Position numbers and translations under genes: made by a program
Part shown: piece by piece, positions 40,160-49,263 of the stretch
How the letters are laid out: every line of letters begins with the position of its first letter
Position numbering within the stretch: the first letter of the stretch is position 1
Notes under the pieces: generated by a model
What the model was told of the DNA's origin: nothing
The model's database searches: none
The model's input: only the letters and a program-made list of their open reading frames with translations
Source: an uncultured Verrucomicrobiota bacterium
GTDB lineage: Bacteria; Verrucomicrobiota; Kiritimatiellia; CAIVKH01
Assembly: GCA_937996795.1 (NCBI GenBank)
Contig: CALKUH010000029.1
Span: 1 to 64,000 of the forward strand
Direction: 5' to 3'
Length of the DNA stretch: 64,000 nucleotides

Positions 40160-42084
40160 CCCAGCCACTCCGCGCGCTGTTGCTGGAAGATCGGGAAACC
40201 GATGCCGAGCTCGTGAAGCGCGAGCTGCGCCGGTCCGGGTTCACCGGCGACTGGCCGCGCGTGCAGACGGAGGCGGATTTTCTCGCGCAGCTGAACGAAG
40301 GGCTGGAGATCATCCTGGCGGATTATGAAATGCCGCAGTTCAGCGCGCTGCGCGCCCTGGAATTGCTTCGCGAACACGGGCGGCACATCCCGCTGATCAT
40401 CATCTCCGGCACCATTGGGGAGGAAACCGCGGTTTCCGCCATGCGCGAAGGCGCCGTGGATTATCTCCTGAAGGATCGACTGGGCCGCCTCGGCGCGGCC
40501 GTGCGGGCGGCGCTGCACCTGAAGGCGGAGCGGGATGAAAAACGCTCCATCGCGGAGGCGCTTCGCGAGAGCGAGGCGCGCTTCCGGCAGATGGCGGAGG
40601 CGATCCCGGATGTCTTCTGGCTCAGCGATCCGGAAACGCAGCGCATGCTGTACGTGAGCCCGGCCTATGAACGCATCTGGGGCCGCAGCCGTGAAAGCCT
40701 CTATGCCGCACCGCGCTCCTTTGGCGAGGCGATTCATCCGGAGGATCGCCATCAACTGGATGAAATCATGCGTGCCAAAGAAAAGGGCGGTGGTTTTGAC
40801 CTCGTCTACCGCGTGGTCCGGCCGGATTCCACGATTCGCTGGATTCACGACAGCGGATTCCCGATCCAGGGTCCAGCGGGCGCGGTGTATCGTGTGGCCG
40901 GTGTGGCGCGCGACATTACGCGCCAGCGCGAGCTGGAGGCTCAGTTGCTCCAATCCCAGAAAATGGAGGCCGTGGGCCGGCTCGCGGGTGGTGTCGCCCA
41001 CGACTTCAACAACATCCTGACCGTGATCAACGGCTATGGCGAATCCCTGCAGCAGACGCTGCCCGCACAGGACCCGCGGCGCGAAATGGTGGATGAAATC
41101 TGCGGGGCGGGCCGCCGTGCCGCCGCGCTGACGCGGCAATTGCTGGCCTTCAGCCGAAAGCAAATCCTGGATGTGCAGTTGATGGACCTGAACACCATTG
41201 TGCTGGACATGGAAAAGTTGCTGCGCCGCCTGCTGGGCGAACGGGTGGAGCTCAAGCTTTCCCTCGGCGCTGATCTGGGGCGGGTGCGGGCCGATCGCTC
41301 ACAGCTGGAGCAGGTCATCCTGAACCTGGCCGTCAACGCAGGCGATGCCATGCCGGAGGGCGGGCAGCTCCATCTATCCACGCAGCCGGTGCGCTCGACG
41401 GACCCGCTCATGGCCTCCATTTCCCATGCAGGTGCGCCAGCGGACTTCGCGATGTTGTCCGTGCGGGACACCGGCATGGGCATGAGCGCAGAGGTGAAGG
41501 CCCACATCTTTGAACCCTTTTTCACCACGAAGCCGGAGGGGAAGGGAACCGGCTTGGGGCTCGCGACCTGCTTCGGCGTCGTCCAGCAGAGCGGCGGCCA
41601 TATCCTGGTCGAGAGCCGGGTCGGGGAGGGCACGACCTTTCGCATTTTTCTTCCCGTGTCCTCGTCCGGCGCACCCGAACCACAACCTGTGCCATTGAGT
41701 CATGCGCCGAAAGGCTCGGAAACCATCCTGCTGGTGGAGGATAATTCCTCCGTGCTCGCCTTGACGGCAAAACTGTTGCGGACCGCGGGGTATGATGTGT
41801 TGGAAGCTCCGGATGGAAACGAAGGGTTCCAGCTGGCGCTTGAGCGCGAGGGCCGAATCGACCTGTTGTTGACGGACGCCGTCATGCCCCGCATGAGCGG
41901 CAGGGAACTGGTGGATCGCGTGCGCCGGCAATGGCCCCACATCCGGGCCTTGCTCTGCTCCGGCTATGTGCAGGACGAACTGTCTGTTGACCCCGAATGG
42001 TTGGGCGGGCTGGCGTTCCTGCCCAAGCCGTATACGTCCGTCGAGCTCCTGCAGAAAGTGCGCGCGGTGCTGGACGCGAAGTAG
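40156..42084 (+). CDS. Hybrid histidine kinase REC-PAS-HisKA-HATPase-REC
   Basis: A 642-residue hybrid kinase. An N-terminal receiver (1-120, Asp in IILADYEMPQF) is followed by PAS (about 137-260), HisKA with H282 in GRLAGGVAHDFNNILTVING, HATPase (GTGLGLATCFG), and a C-terminal receiver (about 525-640, VEDNSSVLALTAKL, Asp in LLLTDAVMPRMSG). The domain set allows a multi-step phosphorelay within one protein and with the single-domain receiver upstream, to which it is coupled by a 4-bp overlap. Confidence 0.93.
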   Translation: MTQPLRALLLEDRETDAELVKRELRRSGFTGDWPRVQTEADFLAQLNEGLEIILADYEMPQFSALRALELLREHGRHIPLIIISGTIGEETAVSAMREGAVDYLLKDRLGRLGAAVRAALHLKAERDEKRSIAEALRESEARFRQMAEAIPDVFWLSDPETQRMLYVSPAYERIWGRSRESLYAAPRSFGEAIHPEDRHQLDEIMRAKEKGGGFDLVYRVVRPDSTIRWIHDSGFPIQGPAGAVYRVAGVARDITRQRELEAQLLQSQKMEAVGRLAGGVAHDFNNILTVINGYGESLQQTLPAQDPRREMVDEICGAGRRAAALTRQLLAFSRKQILDVQLMDLNTIVLDMEKLLRRLLGERVELKLSLGADLGRVRADRSQLEQVILNLAVNAGDAMPEGGQLHLSTQPVRSTDPLMASISHAGAPADFAMLSVRDTGMGMSAEVKAHIFEPFFTTKPEGKGTGLGLATCFGVVQQSGGHILVESRVGEGTTFRIFLPVSSSGAPEPQPVPLSHAPKGSETILLVEDNSSVLALTAKLLRTAGYDVLEAPDGNEGFQLALEREGRIDLLLTDAVMPRMSGRELVDRVRRQWPHIRALLCSGYVQDELSVDPEWLGGLAFLPKPYTSVELLQKVRAVLDAK

Positions 42085-42115
42085 GCGCCTTGCCATGCGG
42101 CGCGGCCGACGCCGC

Positions 42116-43465
42116 CTAATATTTGTATGTGCTGCCCCCGATGAATTCGCGGATCAGCGAGTTCGACGGGATGGGGCTGTCGTCGATGACGGGGTTCACG
42201 CCGTTGAGCAGCTCGAAGATGCGCTTGGCGCGGATGTAGGCGTCCTGGCGTTTCGGTTGTTCCCGGTACAGCTTCATCGCCTCCGGGAAGTGGTGGAACA
42301 GCTTGGCCTTGAGAATCGGGATCTCATACGGCATCGCGCTGTTCACGAGGTAGTCCACCGTTCCGATGAACGGGATGATGTTCTTGAGCTCGCTGCGCCG
42401 CACGTAGTGCCAGTGGGCGAGGGTTTGCAGCGGCTGCAAATTGCGGTGCCAGCTGTCGCGGATCATGCGCCGCATCAGCCGGTTGTCGGCCCAGCGCATG
42501 AAGTTGCCCTGGCCGTCGCGCAACTGGCCGAGCGTCTCGATGTAGAGGCGGAACTTCTTCGACGCCGGGATGGCCGAGGTCATCGCGTCGTAGAGCCCGT
42601 GCAGGCTGTCGATGAGCAGGATCTGGTTCGGCGCGAGCGACATTTCGTGCACGTCGAGCGTGCGCGTACCGGTCTTGAAGTCGTAGTGCGGCGTCTTGAT
42701 CGTCCGGCCTTCCAGCAGATCAAAGAGATGCTGGTTGATGAGGGAGAGATCAAGCGCCTGCGGCGTTTCGTAGTCGTAATCCCCGAACTCGTCCTTCGGG
42801 TGCATCTCCAGGTTGAAGAAATAGTGGTCCACGTTGATCGCGACGAGCTCCATGCCCGCCGCCTTCAGGGCCTCGCTCATCTTGATCGTGGTCGTCGTCT
42901 TGCCGGATGACGACGGGCCCGCGATGATGACGATCCGCACGTCGGGCAGGCGCTCGATGACTTTTTGCGCGCCCTCGGCCACCTCCATCGAGTAGCGCTC
43001 GTCGCAATCGCGCACGAGTTGGGGGAAGCGTCCGCGCGCGATGATCTCGTTCAGCCCGTCCACGGTTTCGCACCCGTGGTTCATGTTCCAGCGCAGGACC
43101 TCGTAGATCTTCTTGTAGGGGATGTTGTCCGTCGCCTCGATCTTCGCATCGCGCCCGGAGCGCTGGCGTGAACGGTCGTGCCGGTAGACGATGTAGGCCT
43201 TGGCCGTCCGGACGTGGCCGTTCTTGATCAGCACCTCCTCGACGACGTCCTGGATCTCCTCGACGCTGGGCATCGAATAGGGGCCGTACACCTCGACCAT
43301 CCGGCGTTCGACCTCGACGGCAAGCTCCTCCGCGAGGCGCCGGTCCGATCCCCCCACGGTGGAGGCCGCCTTGAATATCGCGGTGGCAATCCGATCCCGG
43401 TCATACGCGACAATGTTGCCGTCGCGTTTCACGATGCGCTCAATCGGGCAGGCCGGTGCAGTCAT
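42116..43465 (-). CDS. ATP-cone domain fused to uridine kinase-like nucleoside kinase
   Basis: A 449-residue protein with two recognisable parts. Residues about 8-97 form an ATP-cone (IVKRDGNIVAYDRDRIATAIFKA), the allosteric nucleotide-sensing module best known from ribonucleotide reductase and NrdR. The rest is a uridine kinase/phosphoribulokinase-like P-loop enzyme with GPSSSGKT at 183-190 and DHYFFNLEMHPKDEFGDYDYETPQALD. Nucleoside phosphorylation controlled by the cone is the simplest reading. I chose the ATG at 43465. It is not overlapped with pyk (123 bp apart). Confidence 0.85.
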   Translation of the reverse strand: MTAPACPIERIVKRDGNIVAYDRDRIATAIFKAASTVGGSDRRLAEELAVEVERRMVEVYGPYSMPSVEEIQDVVEEVLIKNGHVRTAKAYIVYRHDRSRQRSGRDAKIEATDNIPYKKIYEVLRWNMNHGCETVDGLNEIIARGRFPQLVRDCDERYSMEVAEGAQKVIERLPDVRIVIIAGPSSSGKTTTTIKMSEALKAAGMELVAINVDHYFFNLEMHPKDEFGDYDYETPQALDLSLINQHLFDLLEGRTIKTPHYDFKTGTRTLDVHEMSLAPNQILLIDSLHGLYDAMTSAIPASKKFRLYIETLGQLRDGQGNFMRWADNRLMRRMIRDSWHRNLQPLQTLAHWHYVRRSELKNIIPFIGTVDYLVNSAMPYEIPILKAKLFHHFPEAMKLYREQPKRQDAYIRAKRIFELLNGVNPVIDDSPIPSNSLIREFIGGSTYKY

Positions 43466-43588
43466 GTCCTCTTCTCCCCAAGCCGGTCCCACACAAGCGG
43501 AACCCGCCTGTTTGCAGGGGGATACCGTAGCGGGTCCAGCGTTGGGAAACAAGACGAAGACGACGAAGGGGATGCGCGAGGGGGGATG

Positions 43589-45049
43589 CTACTCCACCGT
43601 CTCCATCAGGATCGTGTCGATGAGGCGGCCGCCGACGTCGACTTCGGTGACGGCGACAACGCTGTTGCCGGCGTGGACGAGGCCGCGTTCCTTGAGGGTC
43701 TTGACGGCCCGCTCGAAATTGCTTTCCGGGTTCGCGCCGAATTCGATGAGGAACGGCGTGATGCCCCAGTGCAGCGTGAGCTGGTTGAGCAATTCCGGGT
43801 TGTCCGTGAAGGCGTAGATCGGGGAGTGCAGCGGGCGCAGCCACGCCGCGTTGCGCGCCATCGAGCCCTTGCGGGTGAAGACAATCAGCGCCTCGGCATT
43901 CACTTCCTTCGACAGCACGTAGGCCGATTTCACCATCTTCGCGCCGAGGCTGTCCATGCGCGCCATCTCGGCGTAGTTCGCGCCGCCGCTGCGCTCCACG
44001 CGCTGCGCGATGCGGTCCATGATCTCGATGCACTTCACGGGATAGCGACCGACGGAGGTTTCGCCGGACAGCATGATGGCGTCCGTCTGTTCATAGACGG
44101 CGTTGGACACATCGGTGATTTCAGCGCGGGTGGGGGACGGATTCTCGATCATCGACTCCAGCATGTGCGTCGCCACGATCACCGGCTTGCCGCGGATGAT
44201 GCACTGCTTCACCACGCGGCGCTGGATGATCGGCAGTTCCTCGAACGGACACTCCATGCCGAGGTCGCCGCGCGCGACCATGATGCCGTCCGCCGCTTCG
44301 ATGATCGACGCGACGTTGCGGATGCCCTCCTGGTCCTCCAGCTTCGCGATCACGCGCTGCGGCGCCTTGCGGTACTCGAGAATGGCTTTCAACCGCATCA
44401 CGTCCGCCGCCTCGCGGCAGAACGACATCGCGATGAAATCCACGCCGAGCTCGATGCCGAGTTCGACGTCCTTGATGTCCTTCTCGGTCAGCGCGGGCAG
44501 GTTGACGCGCACGCCGGGCAGGTTGATGTGGCGGCGGCTGCCGAGCACGCCCTCGGTCAGCACCTCGCAGGTGAGCTGGTTGCGGCGCTTCTCCAGCACC
44601 TTCAGCTGGATCATGCCGTTGTCCACGACCACGACGTCGCCGACGCGGATGTCGTCCACGAGGTGGTCATAGTTCACGTCGACGGAATGTTGCTCCTCCG
44701 ACTTCTCCCCGCGCACCGTCAGCGCGATGCGCTCGCCCGGTTTGAGGTTGAGCGACGTGGGCAGGTCCCCGGTGCGGATCGCCGGCCCCTGCAGGTCCAT
44801 CAGGATCCCGACGCGGCGCTGGCAGCGCTCGGCGGCGTCGCGGATGCGCTGCACCGTCTCGCGCGTGGTCTCCGGCTTCGCGTGGCTCATGTTGATGCGC
44901 GCCACGTTGAGGCCCGCGCGGATCAGCGCGTCCAGCATCTCCGGGTTGTCCGTGGCCGGCCCGAGCGTCGCGATGATCTTGGTCCGGCGCCCGCGCGCCG
45001 TGTGCGCCGGCCGGTCGGCCAGCAACTCGGAATTCTCAGAAAGCGTCAT
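43589..45049 (-). CDS. pyk: Pyruvate kinase
   Basis: Catalyses the ATP-yielding conversion of phosphoenolpyruvate to pyruvate. It has 486 aa. KIIATLGPATDNPEMLDALIRAG, NMSHAKPETT, MVARGDLGMECP with EELPIIQRRVVKQC, and ATHMLESMIENPSPTRAEITDVSNAV form the complete active site. The C-terminal domain is present (TGDNP-like AFTDNPEL segment). The Shine-Dalgarno is GGGGGA. It stands between the ATP-cone kinase and the aminopeptidase, all on the minus strand. Confidence 0.96.
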   Translation of the reverse strand: MTLSENSELLADRPAHTARGRRTKIIATLGPATDNPEMLDALIRAGLNVARINMSHAKPETTRETVQRIRDAAERCQRRVGILMDLQGPAIRTGDLPTSLNLKPGERIALTVRGEKSEEQHSVDVNYDHLVDDIRVGDVVVVDNGMIQLKVLEKRRNQLTCEVLTEGVLGSRRHINLPGVRVNLPALTEKDIKDVELGIELGVDFIAMSFCREAADVMRLKAILEYRKAPQRVIAKLEDQEGIRNVASIIEAADGIMVARGDLGMECPFEELPIIQRRVVKQCIIRGKPVIVATHMLESMIENPSPTRAEITDVSNAVYEQTDAIMLSGETSVGRYPVKCIEIMDRIAQRVERSGGANYAEMARMDSLGAKMVKSAYVLSKEVNAEALIVFTRKGSMARNAAWLRPLHSPIYAFTDNPELLNQLTLHWGITPFLIEFGANPESNFERAVKTLKERGLVHAGNSVVAVTEVDVGGRLIDTILMETVE

Positions 45050-45144
45050 GCGTAGTCCCCCAAAACAGCCGGAGCATACGCAGGCGCTGGCGACCGCGCA
45101 ACCGCGACATCGTCATGAACAGATTAAGCCGGCGGGGGGCGGGC

Positions 45145-46239
45145 TCAGAGGCCGCCGATGAATTTGCCGTCTTTTTGCAGGAGCTTGCCGTCCACGTACA
45201 CCGCGCCGCCCTGGCGCAGGTCCTTGATCATGTCCCAGTGCAGGCCAGACTTGTTCTTGCCGCCGGTTTCCGCGTAGGACTCGCCGAGCGCGAGGTGGAT
45301 CGAGCCGCCGATCTTCTCGTCGAACAGGATGTTCTTGATGAAGCGCTGGATGTCGTAGTTCGTGCCGATGCCCAGTTCGCCGAGGCGCCGCGCGCCGGGG
45401 TCCATGTCGAGCATCTTGAGCAGGTAGTCCTGGTTCTTCGTCGCCGTGGCCTCGACCACGAGGCCCTTGCGGAACACGAGGCGGATGCCGTCGATTTCGC
45501 GCCCGCCCTCGCACACCGGGAAGTCGTAGCGGATATGGCCCTCCGCCGAGTCCTCGATCGGGCCGGTGAAGATTTCGCCGCTCGGTACGTTGTGCGTCGC
45601 GACGGACGGGATGAACGTCCGCCCCTTGATCGACATGCGCAGGTCGGTGTCCGGCCCGACGATGCGGACTTCATCCGCGCCGCGCAGCCGCGCGATGAGC
45701 TTCTTCTGCTTGCGCTCCTCCGCCTGCCACGCCTTCACCGGGTCGTCGAGGTGCAGCAGGTTCGCGCGGAACACGAAGTCGGAAAATTCCGCGAGGCTCA
45801 TCTCCGCGTCCTGCGCGTACGACTCGGTAGGGAACAGCGTCAGCGCCCATTTTTTCGCGAGCAGGATGCGGCGCACCGGGCGGCGCGCCTTCGCGAAGCG
45901 CGCCATGAGCATCGGGTCGATCGACGACAGCGCGCGCGTGTTCGAGCTGCCCATGATGCGCACCGTGCCGTCCACCGCCTTCGCGTAGGCCAGTTCAAAC
46001 TTCGGGATGGAATCAAAGTGCAGCGGCTGGCCCTGCTTGAAAAACGCCTCCGTGAGGCCGACCGGCGTCATGCGGATCACCGGGTACGCGCCCGCGCGCA
46101 GCAGCTCCTCATACAGATCCTGGATCAGCGCAGCCGCCGTGTCGGGGCCCTCGACGCCGATCGTCTCGCCCTTCTTCGCGTAAATCGAGTAATGGGCCAG
46201 CAGTTGGGCAAATTTGCGGATGCGCGGGTCTTGGATCAT
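45145..46239 (-). CDS. M29 family aminopeptidase
   Basis: A metal-dependent aminopeptidase (AmpS/T type), 364 aa. FAQLLAHYSIYAKKGETIGVEG at the N-terminus, a VVEATATKNQDYL segment, and GELGIGTNYDIQRFI followed by HLALG and SGLHWDMIKDLR near the C-terminus are the M29 pattern of Glu/His/Asp metal ligands. It releases N-terminal residues in the cytoplasm. An AAGGAG Shine-Dalgarno lies about 12 nt upstream. The 5' flank carries a paired dispersed repeat. Confidence 0.92.
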   Translation of the reverse strand: MIQDPRIRKFAQLLAHYSIYAKKGETIGVEGPDTAAALIQDLYEELLRAGAYPVIRMTPVGLTEAFFKQGQPLHFDSIPKFELAYAKAVDGTVRIMGSSNTRALSSIDPMLMARFAKARRPVRRILLAKKWALTLFPTESYAQDAEMSLAEFSDFVFRANLLHLDDPVKAWQAEERKQKKLIARLRGADEVRIVGPDTDLRMSIKGRTFIPSVATHNVPSGEIFTGPIEDSAEGHIRYDFPVCEGGREIDGIRLVFRKGLVVEATATKNQDYLLKMLDMDPGARRLGELGIGTNYDIQRFIKNILFDEKIGGSIHLALGESYAETGGKNKSGLHWDMIKDLRQGGAVYVDGKLLQKDGKFIGGL

Positions 46240-46314
46240 GATGCGGTCACTCCTTGCGTGCGCCTACGATACAGGCCCGCCCGGAAAATTCCACCTTTCG
46301 CTGCGGCCCGGCTT

Positions 46315-46363
46315 GCAACGTCTGCAAAATCTTTTTTGCGGACCTGCAACGTCTGTAAAAACA
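46315..46363 (+). repeat. Paired 'CAACGTCTGTAAAA' repeat (copy B)
   Basis: CAACGTCTGCAAAA begins at 46316 and CAACGTCTGTAAAA at 46347, 31 bp apart; the first continues TCTTTTTTGCG. It mirrors the paired copy at 26569-26623 and lies in the spacer between two minus-strand genes. Confidence 0.7.
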
Positions 46364-46367
46364 CGGT

Positions 46368-47198
46368 TCAGATCAGCCGGACTTTGGGCTTGGGGGGCGG
46401 GGATGCGGTGGGAGCGGGGGGCGGGATGGGGGCGCCGGCGGATCGCAGCAGGATGTAGCGCTCGTTGAGGTCGCGGAAGGAGCGGGTGAGCGCGGCATGG
46501 TCGGCTTCGGCGTCCTTGAGCTGTTGCATGAGGCGCGCGATTTCGACGAGCGCCGCATCGTGTGCGGCCTGCAGCGTCTCCAGCTCCGCGGGTTTCTCTT
46601 GCGCCGGCGTTTCCGGCGGGCGCTTCGCCTCCGCGAGCTCCTCCTCGAGTTCGCGCACGCGGGCGAGCAGGCGGTCGTTGCGCATGCTCAAATCGAGAAA
46701 TTCTTTTTCGCGGATTGCGCTCAACGGGGCGGAAGGCGAGGGCGTAGCCGGTTTCGGTTCCGGGGCTGGAGCGGGCGTCGGCGCCGCGGGTTGGGGCTCC
46801 GGCGCCGCGCGCACGAGCGGACCCGCGGCTTGCAGTTCCTCATAGGCGGCGCGCGCGGCGTCGAGTTGCTTGAGCAGTTCCGGGAGCAGGACGGCGGCGA
46901 GCGTGCGGCGCTCGCCGGTTGCGCGATGAACGAGGGGCTCGTCGCCCGTGAGTACGCGGTCGCGTATCAGTTCGAGAAAGGCGAGCAGATGCAGGGGGCC
47001 CAGCGCCTTGTCGCCGGGCAGTTGCGCGATCCAATCGAGACCGAGTCCGGCCACGTCAATCGCGGGCCGCCAGGGGCCGTCCGCCTCCGCCACTTCATCG
47101 CCGGGGAAAACGCGGCCTTCCGCGGCCCAGCGAAGTAAATCGTTCCACTCCGCGGGCCCGTAGAGGGTTTGGTCAGCTTTGCGGAGGCGCCACGACAT
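46368..47198 (-). CDS. GYF_2-like domain protein with coiled coil
   Basis: A 276-residue protein with no signal peptide. Residues 1-50 resemble a GYF_2 module (MSWRLRKADQTLYGPAEWNDLLRWAAEGRVFPGDEVAEADGPW). A Pro/Ala-rich linker (about 135-160) is followed by a long coiled coil (about 175-255, RNDRLLARVRELEEELAEAKR) and a Pro-rich tail. The function is unknown. It follows the LysM lipoprotein gene after 9 bp, so the two are likely one operon and may act together in envelope organisation. Confidence 0.78.
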   Translation of the reverse strand: MSWRLRKADQTLYGPAEWNDLLRWAAEGRVFPGDEVAEADGPWRPAIDVAGLGLDWIAQLPGDKALGPLHLLAFLELIRDRVLTGDEPLVHRATGERRTLAAVLLPELLKQLDAARAAYEELQAAGPLVRAAPEPQPAAPTPAPAPEPKPATPSPSAPLSAIREKEFLDLSMRNDRLLARVRELEEELAEAKRPPETPAQEKPAELETLQAAHDAALVEIARLMQQLKDAEADHAALTRSFRDLNERYILLRSAGAPIPPPAPTASPPPKPKVRLI

Positions 47199-47207
47199 GA
47201 AGAGGCC

Positions 47208-47804
47208 TCACGGCGCGGGGATGAAGAGTTTCTGGCCGACGCGGAGGGCGTTGGGATTGGTCAGGTTGTTCGCGTCGATGATGGATTTCGAACTGACGTT
47301 GTAGGCCGAGGCGATGGCGGACAGCGTCTGGCCGGCCTCGACAACGTGCTCGTAGCCTTCCTGAGGTCCCGAGGGGCGCGGGCGCGATGTGGACGCGGAC
47401 GCGGCGGGGCGTGGTTTGCTGGAGGCGCCGACCACTTGCGAGATGCGCGTCGTGAGGGTGTCGATCATTTCCTTGCGGTCGCGTTCGCGCGCGGCGTCGA
47501 GCGCGCGCAGCTGCGATTCGAGCGAGGCGATGCGCTGTTGCAGGGTCTGCACGTCGGACATCGTCGCGCCGCCGGGCGCGGCGCGGAGCGCCTCCAGGCT
47601 GCGGCTGAGGCGTTCGATTTCGAGGTCGTAGCCTTCGAGCCGTCCGCGCAGGCGGCTGTTCTCCTCCTGCAGGAGGCGCATGTCTTCGCGCAGCGCGGCT
47701 TCGGTCTGCTGCACGCCATAGGTGGCGAAGCAGCCGGTCAGCAACGGCGTCGCCAGCACGGCCGCCAGCGCCGCCGGGCGAAGAAGATGTTTTGCACAAC
47801 GCAT
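47208..47804 (-). CDS. LysM-domain lipoprotein with coiled coil
   Basis: A lipoprotein signal ends in LLTGC with Cys at residue 25 counted from the ATG at 47804. Next comes a coiled coil (about 32-110: REDMRLLQEENSRLRGRLEGYDLEIERL), and the protein ends in a LysM domain (YEHVVEAGQTLSAIASAYNVSSKSIIDANNL...GQKLFIP), which binds peptidoglycan. Longer starts exist (an in-frame ATG 7 codons upstream), but a promoter with its -10 at 47814-47819 favours 47804. Length is 198 aa. It probably tethers a complex to the cell wall. Confidence 0.87.
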   Translation of the reverse strand: MRCAKHLLRPAALAAVLATPLLTGCFATYGVQQTEAALREDMRLLQEENSRLRGRLEGYDLEIERLSRSLEALRAAPGGATMSDVQTLQQRIASLESQLRALDAARERDRKEMIDTLTTRISQVVGASSKPRPAASASTSRPRPSGPQEGYEHVVEAGQTLSAIASAYNVSSKSIIDANNLTNPNALRVGQKLFIPAP

Positions 47805-47813
47805 GACCAAATC

Positions 47814-47842
47814 TGCATAATCCATGCGCCCGGGGTTCTCAA
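47814..47842 (-). promoter_or_regulatory. Possible promoter of LysM lipoprotein gene
   Basis: On the minus strand TTGAGA (47837-47842), a 17-bp spacer and TATGCA (47814-47819), which ends 9 nt before the ATG at 47804. Confidence 0.4.
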
Positions 47843-47863
47843 GCAAATTGAGGCGGGAAGAGG

Positions 47864-47899
47864 GCGAGTAGCGAGGAGCGGGTAGCGTATAGCGAGGAG
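47864..47899 (+). repeat. 'GTAGCGAGGAGCG' word array supplying a Shine-Dalgarno
   Basis: Four related units (GAGTAGC, GAGGAGC, GGGTAGC, GTATAGC) end in GAGGAGG. The last AGGAGG (47895-47900) is 5 nt before the amidohydrolase ATG and acts as its ribosome-binding site. Confidence 0.6.
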
Positions 47900-47905
47900 G
47901 AGCTT

Positions 47906-49222
47906 ATGGGGCGCGAGTTGTTGATCAAGAATGCGCGGGTCTGGCCGGCGGCGGGGCAGCCGGTGATTGAAAAAGGATCCGTGCTCGTGCGCGACGGGCG
48001 TATTGCGAAGGTCGGGCGCTTTTCCGCGCGGGCCGACGAGGTGGTGGATGCGGACGGCCAGTTGCTGATGCCGGGCCTGATCCAGGGCCACATCCATTTG
48101 TGCCAGACGATCTTCCGCGGCGCGGGGGAGGACATGCCGCTGCTGCCGTGGCTGCGCAATGTGATCTGGCCGCTGGAGGCGGCGCACGACGAGGAGTCCA
48201 TCCGCGCCTCCGCGCTGCTCGCCTGCGCCGAGATGATCCGCGGCGGCACGACGGCGTTCCTGTCGATCGAGACCGTCCGCCACACCGAGCACGCGTTCCG
48301 CGCGGTGCACGACGCGGGGTTGATGGGGGTGATCGGCCACTGCCTGATGGACATGACCGGCGGCTACCGCCCGTTGTCGGTGGAGATCGACGACGCGCTC
48401 GCGGACCTCGACGTCCTGCAGGAGCGCTGGGGCGAACACCCGCGCCTGCGCGTCGGCGTCGCGCCGCGTTTTGCGTTGAGCTGCTCCGGAAAAAACATGC
48501 GGAAGGCGGCTGACTACGCGCGCGAGCACGGCCTGCTGCTGCACACGCACTCGTCGGAGCAGGTCGCGGAGGTGGAACTCGTGCGCGAGCGCACGGGCAA
48601 ATACAACATCGACTACCTGCACTCCGTCGGCCTGTCGGGACCCGATGTCTGCCTCGCGCACTGCGTCCACACGCAGCCGGAGGAGCGCGAGCTGTTGCGG
48701 GAGACGGGGACCAAGGTGCTGCACTGCCCGTCGGCGAACTTCAAACTCGCGTCCGGCATCGCGCCGATCCCGGAATACCTGAAGATGGGCATCACCGTGT
48801 CCATCGGCGCGGACGGCACGCCGTGCAACAACCGGCTCGACCAGTTCATGGAGATGCGCGAAGCCGGGCTGATGCAGAAGATCCGCCTCGGCGCCGAGGC
48901 GCTGCCCGCGCGCGATGTGGTGATGATGGCGACCGAGGGCGGCGCAAAGACGCTGGGCTGGGAAAAGGAAATGGGCACGCTCGAGGTGGGCAAGCGCGCG
49001 AACATGATCATCGTCAACCAGGACAGCGTGCACACGATCCCCTCCACGGACCCCGCGACGAACGTCGTCTATTCCAACAACGCGTGCGACGTGCTGATGA
49101 CGATCGTGGACGGCAGGATCCTGTACGAGGACGGCCAGCTCACAACGATCGACGAGGACAATTTGCGCGCCGACGTCCGCCGTCACCGAGCGAAGCTGAT
49201 GAAGCGCGCGGGGCTCGGGTAG
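47906..49222 (+). CDS. Amidohydrolase, 5'-methylthioadenosine/S-adenosylhomocysteine deaminase-like
   Basis: A metal-dependent deaminase of the Atz/Trz-MtaD group, 438 aa. LMPGLIQGHIHLCQTIFRG holds the HxH metal ligands, LLLHTHSSEQ the third His region, HCVHTQPEE the fourth, and SIGADGTPCNNRLDQF the metal-binding Asp. It probably deaminates an adenine nucleoside derivative in purine or methyl-cycle salvage. The ATG at 47906 has a strong AGGAGG 5 nt upstream, provided by a dispersed repeat. It is divergent from the LysM lipoprotein gene. Confidence 0.9.
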   Translation: MGRELLIKNARVWPAAGQPVIEKGSVLVRDGRIAKVGRFSARADEVVDADGQLLMPGLIQGHIHLCQTIFRGAGEDMPLLPWLRNVIWPLEAAHDEESIRASALLACAEMIRGGTTAFLSIETVRHTEHAFRAVHDAGLMGVIGHCLMDMTGGYRPLSVEIDDALADLDVLQERWGEHPRLRVGVAPRFALSCSGKNMRKAADYAREHGLLLHTHSSEQVAEVELVRERTGKYNIDYLHSVGLSGPDVCLAHCVHTQPEERELLRETGTKVLHCPSANFKLASGIAPIPEYLKMGITVSIGADGTPCNNRLDQFMEMREAGLMQKIRLGAEALPARDVVMMATEGGAKTLGWEKEMGTLEVGKRANMIIVNQDSVHTIPSTDPATNVVYSNNACDVLMTIVDGRILYEDGQLTTIDEDNLRADVRRHRAKLMKRAGLG

Positions 49223-49231
49223 AGCGGCAAG

Positions 49232-49247
49232 GGCCTGCCGCCCTCCA
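49232..49247. repeat. 'GGCCTGCCGCCCTCCA' repeat (copy 1)
   Basis: An exact 16-bp reverse-complement match to 61162-61177, with further imperfect similarity on both sides. It lies in the short spacer between two convergent genes. Confidence 0.6.
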
Positions 49248-49263
49248 CGCACAAGTGGCCACC

